Shown here one piece after another: positions 8,289 through 15,453 of a stretch of DNA of 15,811 nucleotides. The DNA is from Candidatus Heimdallarchaeota archaeon (lineage in GTDB: Archaea; Asgardarchaeota; Heimdallarchaeia; Heimdallarchaeales; Kariarchaeaceae): the NCBI GenBank assembly GCA_029882335.1, contig JAOUKW010000048.1, positions 1-15,811 on the forward strand, read 5' to 3'. Within the stretch, counting starts at the first letter, position 1, and every line of letters begins with the position of its first letter. The position numbers and the translations under genes are program-made. The notes beneath the pieces were generated by a model. It did not search any database. It was not told the origin of the DNA and saw nothing but the letters and a program-made list of their open reading frames with translations.

Positions 8289-9152
8289 ATGGTTATTTCA
8301 GCAATCCAACCAATAGATTATTTGATGGTTGGATTAGAAGTAATTCTACTGGGAATGATAATTTTCCACTTAGTTAATAAAGGGAAAATTCCTGATAATT
8401 GTAAACAAATATTAATTAATGAAAGAATGATGATTAAATGGCGATATAACTTATATCTAATGGTGTCATTTTCATGGTTAATCGCTTATTTCACAACAAT
8501 TAATTCATCACCAGTAAAATTTTTATTCCATAGTTTATTTACTTTTTTGATAATTGATAATCTAAGAATTAGTATCCCTTCCTATGTGTGTAAGAAGAAT
8601 GGATTAGGTGGATCATGTGCTTGTGATAATTATAAGTACAATGATTTCTATCCATTGATCGGATTGGGTATTATTGGCTCTTTCTCACTTCTTTTCTTTA
8701 ATTTTACAGAAATTGATGGATTTTTAGTTATAATTGGATTGTCACTATTAAGCGTATCTATTTACTATTTTCTACCTTTAAAGGATGTTACAACGTTAAA
8801 ATATCCAGAAGAATTATTGATCTCAGATATCGATAATTTACAGGAATTTTTAATTACTAATCCTACAAGTAAAAAATTAGTTATTCTACTTAATTCTTCT
8901 TGTGACTTTTGTGAGATACAGGTTAAAGAATTGAATGATTTACCCAATGAATTTCGAAATAATGCAATTCGAATCATAGATTTAACAAATAAAGAGACAA
9001 TTGATCCTATTATCTCTTTTACTCTTAACATTAACACTGGAGATAAAATACCTGTGCCTGCAACAATTATATTCGACGCAGGAATGGTTATTGAACAGAA
9101 AGATGGTGTGCTAAGTAAGGAAGAATTGGAATTTTTAATTACATCAAGGTGA
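8289..9152 (+). CDS. Membrane protein with C-terminal thioredoxin-like domain
   Basis: This 287-residue protein has about five hydrophobic segments in the first 165 residues (roughly 11-29, 54-70, 76-93, 122-138 and 143-162). A soluble thioredoxin-like domain follows: strand KLVILLNSSCDFCEIQVKEL with redox motif CDFC at 205-208, and a cis-Pro-like VPATIIFDAGMVI with Pro257. Three more cysteines (101, 110, 112; CKKNGLGGSCAC) lie in the loop between the third and fourth membrane segments and could exchange electrons with CDFC or bind metal. I do not recognise the membrane part; the layout recalls membrane-tethered thiol oxidoreductases. It starts with ATG shortly after AT-rich promoter-like sequence. 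Its TGA stop lies inside the ribosome-binding site of nadC, four bases ahead, so the two are probably co-transcribed. Confidence 0.65.
   Translation: MVISAIQPIDYLMVGLEVILLGMIIFHLVNKGKIPDNCKQILINERMMIKWRYNLYLMVSFSWLIAYFTTINSSPVKFLFHSLFTFLIIDNLRISIPSYVCKKNGLGGSCACDNYKYNDFYPLIGLGIIGSFSLLFFNFTEIDGFLVIIGLSLLSVSIYYFLPLKDVTTLKYPEELLISDIDNLQEFLITNPTSKKLVILLNSSCDFCEIQVKELNDLPNEFRNNAIRIIDLTNKETIDPIISFTLNINTGDKIPVPATIIFDAGMVIEQKDGVLSKEELEFLITSR
9146..9152 (+). promoter_or_regulatory. Ribosome binding site of nadC
   Basis: AAGGTGA sits five bases before the nadC ATG and contains the stop codon of the preceding gene. It is the clearest Shine-Dalgarno site in the window and supports translational coupling. 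Confidence 0.65.
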
Positions 9153-9156
9153 AATC

Positions 9157-9999
9157 ATGATCCCTATTGAAATAATAAAGAAAGATGTTCTATCTTGGAT
9201 TAAAGAAGATATTGTAGATTGGGATGTATCTACAATACCTACCAATTTTGATAAAATTATTAAAGCGAAAATCATCGCAAAACAAGTAGGTATAATTGGT
9301 GGGTTGACTGTTGCAAAAGTAATATTAGAGTTATATAATCTGAATTATGAGGTATTTGTAAAGGAAGGTGATAAAGTGTCCAAGGGTGATATCCTATTCC
9401 AGCTTGAAGGAGAGTCAAGAATTATATTATCCATTGAACGAACATTATTGAACATTTTTTCTCATATGAGTGGAATTGCCACACTTACTCATAATATCCT
9501 TCTTCAAATTAAATCAATAAATCCTCAGATTATCTTAGCTGGAACAAGGAAAACTCTACCTGGTTTAAGAAATTATCAGAAATGGGCAATTACGATTGGT
9601 GGTGGGGACCCTCATAGAATGACCCTTTCCTCAATGGTAATGTTAAAGGAAAATCATATACACTTACTTGGAGGTGTAAAGGAAGCTATTATCATAACAC
9701 GATCAAAAATATCATTTACTAATAAAATAGAAGTTGAAGTACAGAATCTTGAAGAAGCAATTATCGCTGCAGAGAATCAAGCTGATATCATAATGTTAGA
9801 CAATTTCTCACCTGATGATGTAAAAATCGCAATTCCAAAATTAAGGGATATAAATCCAAAAGTATTGATAGAAATTTCTGGAAATCTAAATGAGAATAAC
9901 ATCTCTGATTACCTATCTAATGATATTAATATTGTATCAATGGGAAAATTAACACATTCTTCTACTGTATTTGATATGTCTTTATTATTTTATGATTGA
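9157..9999 (+). CDS. nadC: Nicotinate-nucleotide diphosphorylase (carboxylating)
   Basis: NadC converts quinolinate and PRPP to nicotinate mononucleotide, CO2 and diphosphate in de novo NAD synthesis. The 280-residue length is normal. Family motifs: SIERTLLNIFSHMSGIAT (ERTxxN at 94-99), AGTRKTLPGLR (TRKT at 130-133), GGGDPHRMTL (His153, Arg154), MLKENHI (Lys164, Asn166, His167), EVEVQNLEEA, IMLDNFSPDDV (Asp215), EISGNL (Glu239, SGN at 241-243) and SMGKLTHSS. All the PRPP- and quinolinate-binding positions I can place are kept. It follows the thioredoxin-like membrane gene by four bases. nadA and nadB are not in the window. Confidence 0.93.
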   Translation: MIPIEIIKKDVLSWIKEDIVDWDVSTIPTNFDKIIKAKIIAKQVGIIGGLTVAKVILELYNLNYEVFVKEGDKVSKGDILFQLEGESRIILSIERTLLNIFSHMSGIATLTHNILLQIKSINPQIILAGTRKTLPGLRNYQKWAITIGGGDPHRMTLSSMVMLKENHIHLLGGVKEAIIITRSKISFTNKIEVEVQNLEEAIIAAENQADIIMLDNFSPDDVKIAIPKLRDINPKVLIEISGNLNENNISDYLSNDINIVSMGKLTHSSTVFDMSLLFYD

Positions 10000-10017
10000 A
10001 GGTAAGGATTTAATTAT

Positions 10018-10446
10018 CTAACAACATCCACCAGAACCAGATCCACATCCACCACCAGATCCAGAACCGCATCCGCCTCCAGATCCTCCTGTACTACAGC
10101 ATCCTCCACCACCACCAAATTCTTGCATTAATTTATCTGCATTGGGGTTGTTTATGCGGAACCCTTCTTTTCCACCTTCTGATGTGAAATCGATTGTTGC
10201 ACCTTCAACATATTGATATGAAATTCTATCAATTACCACCTTTATTCCGTCAATTTCAGTTTCGTGGTCGTCTGCTTGCATCCTTTGGTCTATTGCCATA
10301 CCATAAGATACGCCTCCACAGCCTCCTTGAACATAAACTCTTAAAAATAATTTATCCGAGTTTGGTTGTTGGTCAATGACTGCTCTTATTTGGTTAACCG
10401 CTTGAGTTGACAATGTGATAATTGATTGTGTAACTTCTGTTGCCAT
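10018..10446 (-). CDS. A-type Fe-S carrier (IscA/ErpA/HesB family) with Cys/Gly tail
   Basis: The N-terminal ~105 residues match the HesB/IscA fold: ITLSTQAVNQIRAVI, LFLRVYVQGGCGGVSYGMAID with the first conserved cysteine at 43, KVVIDRISYQYVEGATIDF and GFRINNPNA. The usual C-terminal C-G-C ligands are replaced by a longer tail of about 32 residues made mostly of Gly, Ser and Cys, with Cys at 116, 117, 126, 134, 141 and 142. Residues 123-138 are two copies of GGGCGSGS. Family members hold or pass Fe-S clusters; the tail would supply extra thiol ligands. It starts with ATG, is convergent with nadC (18-base gap) and divergent from the glpD-type gene. Confidence 0.88.
   Translation of the reverse strand: MATEVTQSIITLSTQAVNQIRAVIDQQPNSDKLFLRVYVQGGCGGVSYGMAIDQRMQADDHETEIDGIKVVIDRISYQYVEGATIDFTSEGGKEGFRINNPNADKLMQEFGGGGGCCSTGGSGGGCGSGSGGGCGSGSGGCC
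10033..10080 (-). repeat. Two 24-base direct repeats coding GGGCGSGS
   Basis: Positions 10033-10056 and 10057-10080 match at 19 of 24 bases and each encode GGGCGSGS in the Fe-S carrier tail. Differences include third-position changes, which suggests the duplication is old and held at the protein level. Confidence 0.7.
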
Positions 10447-10570
10447 GCTTCATATTACTATTAGACTAGTCGTTTTTAAACTCTCTTATAAGTAGAAATA
10501 TTTTGATATAATTAATAATATTAGTTCTATCAACTCTGATTCAAAAAAATGTGAAGTTAAGAAAATATCC

Positions 10571-10588
10571 TTATCTTAGAAAAGATAA
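10571..10588. repeat. Inverted repeat before the glpD-type gene
   Basis: TTATCTTAGAAAAGATAA has 7-base arms around a four-base spacer. It ends ten bases before the GTG start of the dehydrogenase, near the expected transcription start and just after a TATA-like AAAATATCCTTAT (10562-10574). Its position suits an operator, possibly for a glycerol-phosphate-responsive regulator; that is speculation. Confidence 0.45.
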
Positions 10589-10598
10589 TCAAAACTGA

Positions 10599-12218
10599 GT
10601 GAACTATTTATCATTTGATCGAAATGAAATAATTTCTGAATGTCAATCAACAGTATTTGATATCGTTGTAATCGGCGGAGGGATAACAGGTGCTGGTGTT
10701 GCAAGAGACGCGGCAATTAGAGGATTAAAAGTAGCTTTATTTGAAAAAAATGACTTTGCATCGGGAACAAGTTCTACTACCAGTAAAATGCTTCATGGTG
10801 GTTTGAGGTATTTACAAAATTATGAATTTAGATTAGTAAGAAAGGCTGCGTTGGAAAGAGGTTTACACTTAAAACTCGCTCCTCATTTAACAGATAAATT
10901 GAATTTTATTATTCCAATTTACCGTTGGAATAAGTTTTCTCCAATAAAAATGTGGTTTGGTGTTAAATTATATGATCTATTAGCCTATCCCAAAGGACTA
11001 GGTAAAAGTAGAAAATTAAAAGTAAAGGATATAATCCACAAATTTCCACATTTATCCAGTAATGATCTGATAGGTGGTGTATTCTACCATGATGTTAGAA
11101 CTGACGATGCAAGGATTACACTCTCTAATATTCTATCAGCAAGGCAATATGGAGCAAGTACATTAAATTATACCAAATTAAATTCTTGGGATGTCAAAGA
11201 TGGTATTACTACCTGTAGTGTAGAAAATATGGAAACCAATCAAGTTATGCAAGTTAAAACTAAAATAATAATTAATTGTACCGGACCATGGACAGAATCA
11301 ACAGAAAAGTTGAATGCTCAAATTAAAGGAAAATCTAAATTAAGACTTACTTCAGGTATTCATTTGAGGTTGCCAAAATTACTTGATAACTATTCTTGTC
11401 TAATAATAAATGAAGATGAACGACCCATATTTTATATGCCCGGATTAAATGGAGATTTAATTGGAACAACTGACGAAGACTACCAAGGTTCTCCTGATGA
11501 TGTTATTCCAACTAAAAAGGAAGTTGATTATTTGTTAGATGCAGTAAATAGATTAATGAAACGACAATACACCTACGAAGATATTGAATCAATATTTACT
11601 GGAGTACGCCCTTTAGTATATCAAGATACAACCTCTGAAGGAAAAGTATCAAGAGATCATACAATCCACACCTATGATAATTACCTAATAACAATACTTG
11701 GAGGAAAATTAACAACCTATCGGTTTATGGCCAAACAAGCCGTTGATAAAGCAATAAACTTTATACAGACTTCAAAAATCAAATGCAGTACCGATAAAAT
11801 CCATTTATATGGTGGTGAAATTGACGATTGGGACGCATATGTGAGACTACATCTATCTCGTTTGAAGAAGTTATATGGATTTAATGAAAATATATCAATG
11901 ATGTTAATAAAGTGGTATGGGTCTAATTTACTCGATTTTGAAGAGGTTTTGAAAGAAGTCGGGACTCATCCATTGAGGATCGAAATACCTTGGTTAGCCG
12001 CACAGGTAAATTTTGCATGTAGATTTGAATTTGCACGATCACCTATCGATATATTAAGAAGGCGAACCCAAATTATGCTCGAAAAGGGTAAAGGTATTGA
12101 GCTTGTAGAAAGGATTGTTGAAATAATGTCTGAAGAACTGAATTGGGACTTAAAAACCGCAAATAAAATGATTCAGCAAACAATGGAGTATATTGAGTCA
12201 AAGGCTTCTTTTAGATAA
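10599..12218 (+). CDS. glpD: FAD-dependent glycerol-3-phosphate dehydrogenase
   Basis: This enzyme oxidises sn-glycerol 3-phosphate to dihydroxyacetone phosphate, passing electrons through FAD to the respiratory quinone pool at the membrane. The 539-residue length fits. Seen: the FAD dinucleotide fold DIVVIGGGITGAGVARDAA (GGGxTG at 26-31), LFEKNDFASGTSSTTSKMLHGGLRYL, YHDVRTDDARITLSN, IINCTGPW, FYMPGLNGDLIGTTDEDYQG, FTGVRPLVY, SRDHTIHTYDN and ILGGKLTTYRFMAKQAVD. A helical C-terminal domain (about 410-539) follows. No glycerol kinase or uptake gene is in the window. The start is GTG at 10599, behind a TATA-like element and an inverted repeat. The substrate is the G3P stereoisomer, not the G1P of archaeal lipids, so a catabolic role is likely. 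Confidence 0.9.
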   Translation: MNYLSFDRNEIISECQSTVFDIVVIGGGITGAGVARDAAIRGLKVALFEKNDFASGTSSTTSKMLHGGLRYLQNYEFRLVRKAALERGLHLKLAPHLTDKLNFIIPIYRWNKFSPIKMWFGVKLYDLLAYPKGLGKSRKLKVKDIIHKFPHLSSNDLIGGVFYHDVRTDDARITLSNILSARQYGASTLNYTKLNSWDVKDGITTCSVENMETNQVMQVKTKIIINCTGPWTESTEKLNAQIKGKSKLRLTSGIHLRLPKLLDNYSCLIINEDERPIFYMPGLNGDLIGTTDEDYQGSPDDVIPTKKEVDYLLDAVNRLMKRQYTYEDIESIFTGVRPLVYQDTTSEGKVSRDHTIHTYDNYLITILGGKLTTYRFMAKQAVDKAINFIQTSKIKCSTDKIHLYGGEIDDWDAYVRLHLSRLKKLYGFNENISMMLIKWYGSNLLDFEEVLKEVGTHPLRIEIPWLAAQVNFACRFEFARSPIDILRRRTQIMLEKGKGIELVERIVEIMSEELNWDLKTANKMIQQTMEYIESKASFR

Positions 12219-12303
12219 ATTATACAATATTTATATATGGATAATTATTGTTTTGTCGATAACAGAGAACTTTTTATTCTGAGTCATCTTAGTTAATATA
12301 AGG

Positions 12304-13140
12304 GTGCAGGCACAGGATAGAATCAGTGATTACAAAGAACAATCAATTAGTTTACCCTCTATTTTTATTGGTATTGGGTCTCCAATGGTTGCAATAGAAT
12401 ATGATGATTGGACTGATAAGCTGTGTAATTTTTTGGAAAATATACCTCATCCAAAGGGCATAATAATTATGACCCCAAGATGGAAAACCAATGAGTATGT
12501 CCATGTGATGTATAATGAATTGCCAGAACAGCTATATGACTTTGATGATGCAGTATCTGATACGCTGTATAAATTAACATATCCGTGCGATGGAGATCTT
12601 GATCTTGCCAAATTAATTAATGATATTTTAAACCAAAATGAAATTAAGGCTAAATTAGATGATAGCAGAGGAATGGATTATGCTGCTTGGGTGCCCTTGT
12701 ATGTAACTTACCCGAATATTGACGTTCCAATTGTTCAATTATCTATTCCAAACCATTTTAAACCAAGAGATATTATGAAAATGGGGAATATTCTTGCTGA
12801 ATTGCGAAAGAAAGGGATTTTAATACTCGGTACTGGAAATATTGTATATAATAAATCTTTAGCCGATTTTAATAATAAATATTCTGAAGCTGATGGATGG
12901 GCAAAAGAAATTGATCGATGGTTTGATAATCAACTGAAAAATGCAAACATTAAAAATTTACTGGATTTTAGAAATAAAATTACTAATGTGGAAAAAGGAA
13001 TTGTAGATGAATCTAATCTACTTCCATTATATTTTGTATTAGGCACTATGAGGCAAAAAGATCATTACTTCTCTATTTATGAAGGATTTTATTATAAGAA
13101 CGTAGCTATGCGTACTTTTGCATTGGTTAATAATCGATAA
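12304..13140 (+). CDS. LigB/DODA-family extradiol dioxygenase homologue lacking metal-site histidines
   Basis: The 278 residues follow the DODA/YgiD branch of class III extradiol dioxygenases from end to end: FIGIGSPMVAIE, KGIIIMTPRWKT, LYDFDDAVSDTLYKLTYP, RGMDYAAWVPLYVTYP, VPIVQLSIPN, GILILGTGNIVYN, WAKEIDRWF, ESNLLPLYFVLG and VAMRTFALVN. In active relatives these blocks carry histidines that bind the metal or act in catalysis (HGSP, SAHW, DHGAW, HN, HPxxEH). Here they read IGSP (Ile24), TPRW (Arg59), DYAAW (Tyr126), YN (Tyr182), and Ile233/Asn238 in the last motif. The fold is kept but a standard Fe or Zn site cannot form, so this is probably not a dioxygenase. The start is GTG at 12304; a TATA-like element lies near 12271-12279. 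It lies between the glpD-type gene and serB, each with an 69-85-base gap. Confidence 0.75.
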   Translation: MQAQDRISDYKEQSISLPSIFIGIGSPMVAIEYDDWTDKLCNFLENIPHPKGIIIMTPRWKTNEYVHVMYNELPEQLYDFDDAVSDTLYKLTYPCDGDLDLAKLINDILNQNEIKAKLDDSRGMDYAAWVPLYVTYPNIDVPIVQLSIPNHFKPRDIMKMGNILAELRKKGILILGTGNIVYNKSLADFNNKYSEADGWAKEIDRWFDNQLKNANIKNLLDFRNKITNVEKGIVDESNLLPLYFVLGTMRQKDHYFSIYEGFYYKNVAMRTFALVNNR

Positions 13141-13208
13141 TCAAGCAATTGATTTTGAAAACTTATTAAAAAGGGTTAATATACATTAAATCCAATGATT
13201 ACTTAAGA

Positions 13209-14423
13209 GTGAATAAATCAGAAATAGATAACAAATCAAATTTAATGATATTACAAATTAATGGTGGTGATAAACCTGGTCTGTTCACCCAAATTTGTAG
13301 TTATTTATTTGATCTTAATATAAATATTCTTGATATCTCACAAAATGTTATGCGAGGATATCTATCTATAACTTTTCTACTCGATGTTACTCAAGCTGTT
13401 GTAAATAAAGATAGACTGGATCTTGGCATCCAAAAATTATGTAAATCAATCAATCTAAACGGGAGTTTATATAATTATGAAGAAGGTAGTCGATCAAAAA
13501 TACGTAATTTATACGTATTTACGATAATGGGTGAAAATATTTCAGGAATACTTGCTAAGATCTCCAATATTTTAAATCTTCATAAAGTAAATATAGATAC
13601 CATAAAAACTCAAGTTAGAGGTGGTTGGGTATATAACCAATTTATTCTTGATTTAACCAATACACCAGATATTAAAGCAATGAGGAATCAGCTAAGATTT
13701 CAATGCGATGAATTAAATCTCTCCATGGTACTACAGTATGAGAAGACATATCGAAAAAATAAACGTTTAATTGCATTTGATATGGATTCAACACTTGTTA
13801 AAGGTGAAACCATCGTTAAAATAGCAGAAAGAGTAAACAAATTCAAGGAAATGGAAGAAAAAACCAATCTGGCTATGAGTACCAATATTGATTTTGAAAC
13901 TTCATTGAGACAAAGAGCTCAACTCATTAAAGGAATAAAAATTGAGGTATTACATGAGATCGCAAATGATTTAGAAATCACTGCAGGAGCAGAGGAATTA
14001 ATCCATCATCTGAAGGATATGGGTTGGAAAATTGCATTAATTTCCTCTGGATTCTCTATATTTACCGATGTAGTCAAGGAAAGACTGGGTATAGATTATT
14101 CTTTTGGAAATACATTAGAGATTATTGATGGTCTAGCTACCGGTAATGTACTCGGAACTATCATCGATGGAAAGGGTAAATGGGATATATTGACTGATTT
14201 AATTGATAATCTAAATATTACCTCTGATGAGGTGGTAACTGTTGGTGATGGATCAAATGATATGGTCATGCTTCAGCAATCTGGACTTGGTATTGGGTTG
14301 AATAGCAAGGAAATTGCATCTGAAGTCGCGGATGGTAAAGTTAAAGAAACTGATGTAAGTAATATCTTGCTAATGCTTGGACTCTCAGATAGTGAAATCG
14401 AATCAATAATTCATAAATCATGA
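13209..14423 (+). CDS. serB: Phosphoserine phosphatase with two ACT domains
   Basis: SerB hydrolyses O-phospho-L-serine, the last step of serine synthesis. Two ACT domains lie at about 12-90 (ILQINGGDKPGLFTQICSYL) and 100-180 (YVFTIMGENISGILAKISNIL), and probably sense an amino acid such as serine. The HAD phosphatase follows: motif I AFDMDSTLV (Asp191, Asp193), the cap region with ETIVKIAERV and SLRQRAQLIKG, motif II ALISSGFSIF (Ser279/280), the motif III lysine in GKGKWDIL, and motif IV VGDGSNDMVML (Asp347, Asp351). All catalytic positions are present. The start is GTG at 13209, with a TATA-like TTATTAAAAAG near 13163. The gene converges on the longin-like gene with two bases between the stops. 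Confidence 0.92.
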   Translation: MNKSEIDNKSNLMILQINGGDKPGLFTQICSYLFDLNINILDISQNVMRGYLSITFLLDVTQAVVNKDRLDLGIQKLCKSINLNGSLYNYEEGSRSKIRNLYVFTIMGENISGILAKISNILNLHKVNIDTIKTQVRGGWVYNQFILDLTNTPDIKAMRNQLRFQCDELNLSMVLQYEKTYRKNKRLIAFDMDSTLVKGETIVKIAERVNKFKEMEEKTNLAMSTNIDFETSLRQRAQLIKGIKIEVLHEIANDLEITAGAEELIHHLKDMGWKIALISSGFSIFTDVVKERLGIDYSFGNTLEIIDGLATGNVLGTIIDGKGKWDILTDLIDNLNITSDEVVTVGDGSNDMVMLQQSGLGIGLNSKEIASEVADGKVKETDVSNILLMLGLSDSEIESIIHKS

Positions 14424-14425
14424 TA

Positions 14426-15007
14426 CTAAACATCATTAACATGTTGAAATATTTCTACCTGACCATACACATCCTCATGTATTTTCCCAAAAGTAGAATA
14501 CATAGAGTCATATACAATATTATCAACTGCTATTCCAAATTCATAAGAATATTCCAATAATTTGATAGGCTTCTTCTTATTTTCTTCAGCAATATTTACA
14601 AAAATCAAATAAGATGAAAGAATTTGACTTAATAGGTCTGAAATTAATTTCTGTCTATTTTCTGTTAATAATGGTGAATCTTTGGATACTAAACAGGCTA
14701 TCATGTACTCATCAACTGATTGAATAAACCATTTAGAACAACTCAATGATATCTCCTGAAGATAATGTCCTCCAGTTGTAGAACATTCGACTCTATCTAT
14801 TCCATTGGATTGTAGATTACTCACAAAAATTTGAACTGCTGCTAAAAATCCACCAACTAATTGAGTATCAACACTAACACAAACCTTGTCGTAAGACCTA
14901 GACAACAATACAGCTCCAGTATTGTGTATTACATACAGTTGTGACATCAGTTCATTTATATGGGTTTCAGGAACCTCATTTGCTGTTTCCAAAGCATTAC
15001 ATTTCAA
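14426..15007 (-). CDS. Longin/roadblock-like small protein
   Basis: The 193-residue protein has the look of a longin- or roadblock-type domain from about residue 21: MSQLYVIHNTGAVLLSRSY, a helix VDTQLVGGFLAAVQIFVSNL, two strands (RVECSTTGGHYL, then KWFIQSVDEYMIACLVSKD), and a long helix KLISDLLSQILSSYLIF. A C-terminal extension of about 55 residues follows. In eukaryotes and Asgard archaea such domains often sit in small-GTPase regulators and trafficking complexes; no GTPase is in this window. The call rests on pattern, not on a catalytic motif. TTG at 15005-15007 has an AAGGT site on the minus strand seven bases upstream; an ATG at 14945-14947 is an alternative start right at the domain edge. 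Confidence 0.5.
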   Translation of the reverse strand: MKCNALETANEVPETHINELMSQLYVIHNTGAVLLSRSYDKVCVSVDTQLVGGFLAAVQIFVSNLQSNGIDRVECSTTGGHYLQEISLSCSKWFIQSVDEYMIACLVSKDSPLLTENRQKLISDLLSQILSSYLIFVNIAEENKKKPIKLLEYSYEFGIAVDNIVYDSMYSTFGKIHEDVYGQVEIFQHVNDV

Positions 15008-15112
15008 TTATATTACCTTCTAATTAATTTTCGCTGCAACAATATATTATTGGAGGTACTCTTGGAAAAATATCCCGGTAACACTGAAAATAAGATATTC
15101 ATCGCATTTTAA

Positions 15113-15325
15113 TACATTATATCTACTAATTCTTTTTTCATTACTTCGCAATCAAACTTACCAGAGATAATACTCGCTGACGAACCTCGGGGTTCAATCG
15201 ATCCTGGGACGAAAAAAATAGTTCTTGAGACGTTAATTCAGGCGAAAGACCTGGTAAAATCATTTGTAGTTGTATCTCATGATCCTATGTTAGAATCATT
15301 TACAGATGATATACTGAGGTTGTAG
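15113..15325 (+). pseudogene. Remnant of an ABC transporter ATPase (C-terminal fragment)
   Basis: The frame opens after a TAA at 15110-15112 and ends at TAG 15323-15325. From about 15155 it reads NLPEIILADEPRGSIDPGT, then KKIVLETLIQAKDLVKS and FVVVSHDPMLESFTDDILRL. These are the Walker B strand (ILADEP), D-loop (GSIDP), and H-loop (VSHD) of an ABC ATPase. The Walker A, Q-loop and LSGGQ parts are absent upstream, and there is no convincing start codon. The pattern LADEPxGxxDPxT is typical of LolD/MacB-like importers or exporters. It looks like a decayed or truncated copy; the intact source is not in the window. Confidence 0.75.
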
Positions 15326-15332
15326 ATTGTAG

Positions 15333-15354
15333 AAATCGATCGATTGATCGATTT
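15333..15354. repeat. Inverted repeat AAATCGATC / GATCGATTT
   Basis: Two 9-base complementary arms (15333-15341 and 15346-15354) flank a four-base spacer GATT. The sequence contains repeated GATC/CGAT words. A T follows, with a longer T-run 18 bases on. It sits eight bases after the stop of the ABC remnant, so it may be the terminator of that lost gene, or an operator. Confidence 0.5.
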
Positions 15355-15453
15355 TATATAGTTGTTAAAATATTTTTTTACTATTATCATTGGAACTAAT
15401 TCAAACATAATAGGATATAAACAATGAATTGCTATCTTGGTTAAGGGATAATA

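Larger units (their letters stand above)
15008..15453. other. 446-base intergenic region with pseudogene and inverted repeat
   Basis: This is the longest stretch without an intact gene. It holds the promoter side of the longin-like gene (15008-15060), the ABC ATPase remnant (15113-15325), a 9-base-arm inverted repeat (15333-15354), a T-run at about 15372-15378, and a TATA-like GATATAAAC near 15412-15420 that may serve the downstream small gene. No tRNA or other structured RNA was recognised. Confidence 0.5.

Noticed and set aside
10194..10379. Plus-strand frame across the Fe-S carrier
   Set aside because: It lies within the clearly recognisable HesB/IscA gene on the other strand and has no domain pattern.
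15041..15085. Possible degenerate LSGGQ signature (IIGGTLGKISR) upstream of the ABC fragment
   Set aside because: Only the GG matches, it is in a different frame and ends in a stop, so it does not support a longer ABC gene.
15186..15210. Possible tRNA T-arm (GGGGTTCAATCGATCC)
   Set aside because: The flanking bases do not form the five-base T-stem, no acceptor or anticodon arm is present, and the stretch is explained by the ABC ATPase D-loop codons.
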